A stretch of DNA of 6,274 bases. Source: Spirochaetaceae bacterium (GTDB lineage Bacteria; Spirochaetota; Spirochaetia; DSM-27196; SKKC01). Every line of letters starts with the position of its first letter. Positions within the stretch are counted from its first letter, which is position 1. Of this stretch, positions 6,127 through 6,274 are shown in pieces. Made by a program: the position numbers and the translations under genes. The stretch spans positions 1 through 6,274 of the forward strand of contig PWGF01000173.1 of NCBI GenBank assembly GCA_003554375.1. Reading direction: 5' to 3'. Under the pieces are notes generated by a model. It was not told the origin of the DNA and did no database searches. It saw only the letters and a list, made by a program, of their open reading frames with translations.

Positions 6127-6274
6127 ATTCGAATATAGCTTATGACGTGCGCCTACTTGGGTCGGCCGAGACGTTTCTCCGGGCTTTGGAGGTGAAACTG
6201 AGAGCAAAAGCGGCACGTTCGATTGAGCTATTGAGTCAGTTTGGCCCGGACCTTCCGATGCCACACGCTCGAAA
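6120..6274 (+). CDS. RelE/HigB-type toxin-like protein, N-terminal part (runs off right edge)
   Basis: This frame is open to the window end. The segment from AYDVRLL (6138 on) through AETFLRAL, KLRAKAARSIELL and FGPDLPMPHARK matches the N-terminal half of phage-derived Gp49-like/HigB toxins of the RelE superfamily. In that family a first strand is followed by two helices and an E-L-L-x-x-F-G-P-x-L-x-x-P linker. Such toxins are about 100-120 residues and cleave translated mRNA, usually paired with an Xre-type antitoxin encoded just downstream; that part is not in the window. The start is uncertain. TTG at 6120 is used here, GTG at 6147 is another choice, and the frame stays open back to ATG 6030. 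Where family members have Met, this sequence has ATA (6135-6137). There is no Shine-Dalgarno at a suitable distance. It may be intact with a non-ATG start, or decaying. Confidence 0.6.
   Translation, partial: MIYSNIAYDVRLLGSAETFLRALEVKLRAKAARSIELLSQFGPDLPMPHAR
6124..6137. repeat. Perfect 14-bp palindrome at the toxin-like gene start
   Basis: TATATTCGAATATA is self-complementary over 14 bases, centred between 6130 and 6131. It overlaps the end of the neighbouring inverted repeat and the expected start of the toxin-like coding region. It could be an operator for an Xre-type antitoxin. TATATT inside it could also serve as a -10 box. Confidence 0.5.

Noticed and set aside
1..6274. tRNA, rRNA, CRISPR array or insertion-sequence ends
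   Set aside because: None of these was visible on reading both strands; no regularly spaced repeats, cloverleaf sequence or transposase motif was found.

Overview
This is a 6.3-kb piece of a moderately high-GC bacterial chromosome. The lineage cannot be fixed from the sequence. The sensory gene (Cache, PAS, CBS, DUF294 nucleotidyltransferase) and the transglutaminase-like membrane protein suggest a free-living Gram-negative-type bacterium with rich signalling. A spirochaete or a proteobacterium would both fit.

Left half, minus strand (1-4238). Two genes lie in the same direction. The downstream one covers half the window and runs off the left edge. It is one uninterrupted frame that joins an N-terminal PHP metallo-phosphoesterase domain to a membrane-anchored sensor: TM, Cache_2, TM, PAS, two CBS domains and a GlnD-like DUF294 nucleotidyltransferase. 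At least 1037 codons are visible, with no stop between the PHP part and the receptor part. Upstream of it, separated by about 110 bases, is a three-TM protein with an extracytoplasmic transglutaminase-like domain whose Cys-His-Asp triad is intact.

Centre (4239-4603). This AT-richer intergenic stretch separates the minus-strand pair from a divergent plus-strand gene. It holds a good extended -10 box for the transglutaminase gene, a perfect 6-bp hairpin and a convincing Rho-independent terminator on the plus strand. No recognisable gene ends at that terminator, so a small RNA is possible.

Right third, plus strand (4604-6274). A 282-residue soluble protein of unknown family is followed by the middle section of a phytoene-desaturase-like FAD oxidoreductase that lacks both ends (a pseudogene). 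At the right edge is the start of a RelE/HigB-type toxin-like gene behind two AT-rich palindromes. A decayed gene beside a toxin gene suggests a variable region.

The most notable item is the PHP-Cache-PAS-CBS-NTase protein. It could carry a nucleotidyl-transferring activity and a phosphoester-cleaving activity on one polypeptide under control of an extracellular ligand. This would parallel bifunctional GlnD (NTase plus HD hydrolase) but with PHP in place of HD. That role is an inference; the architecture is read directly from the sequence.
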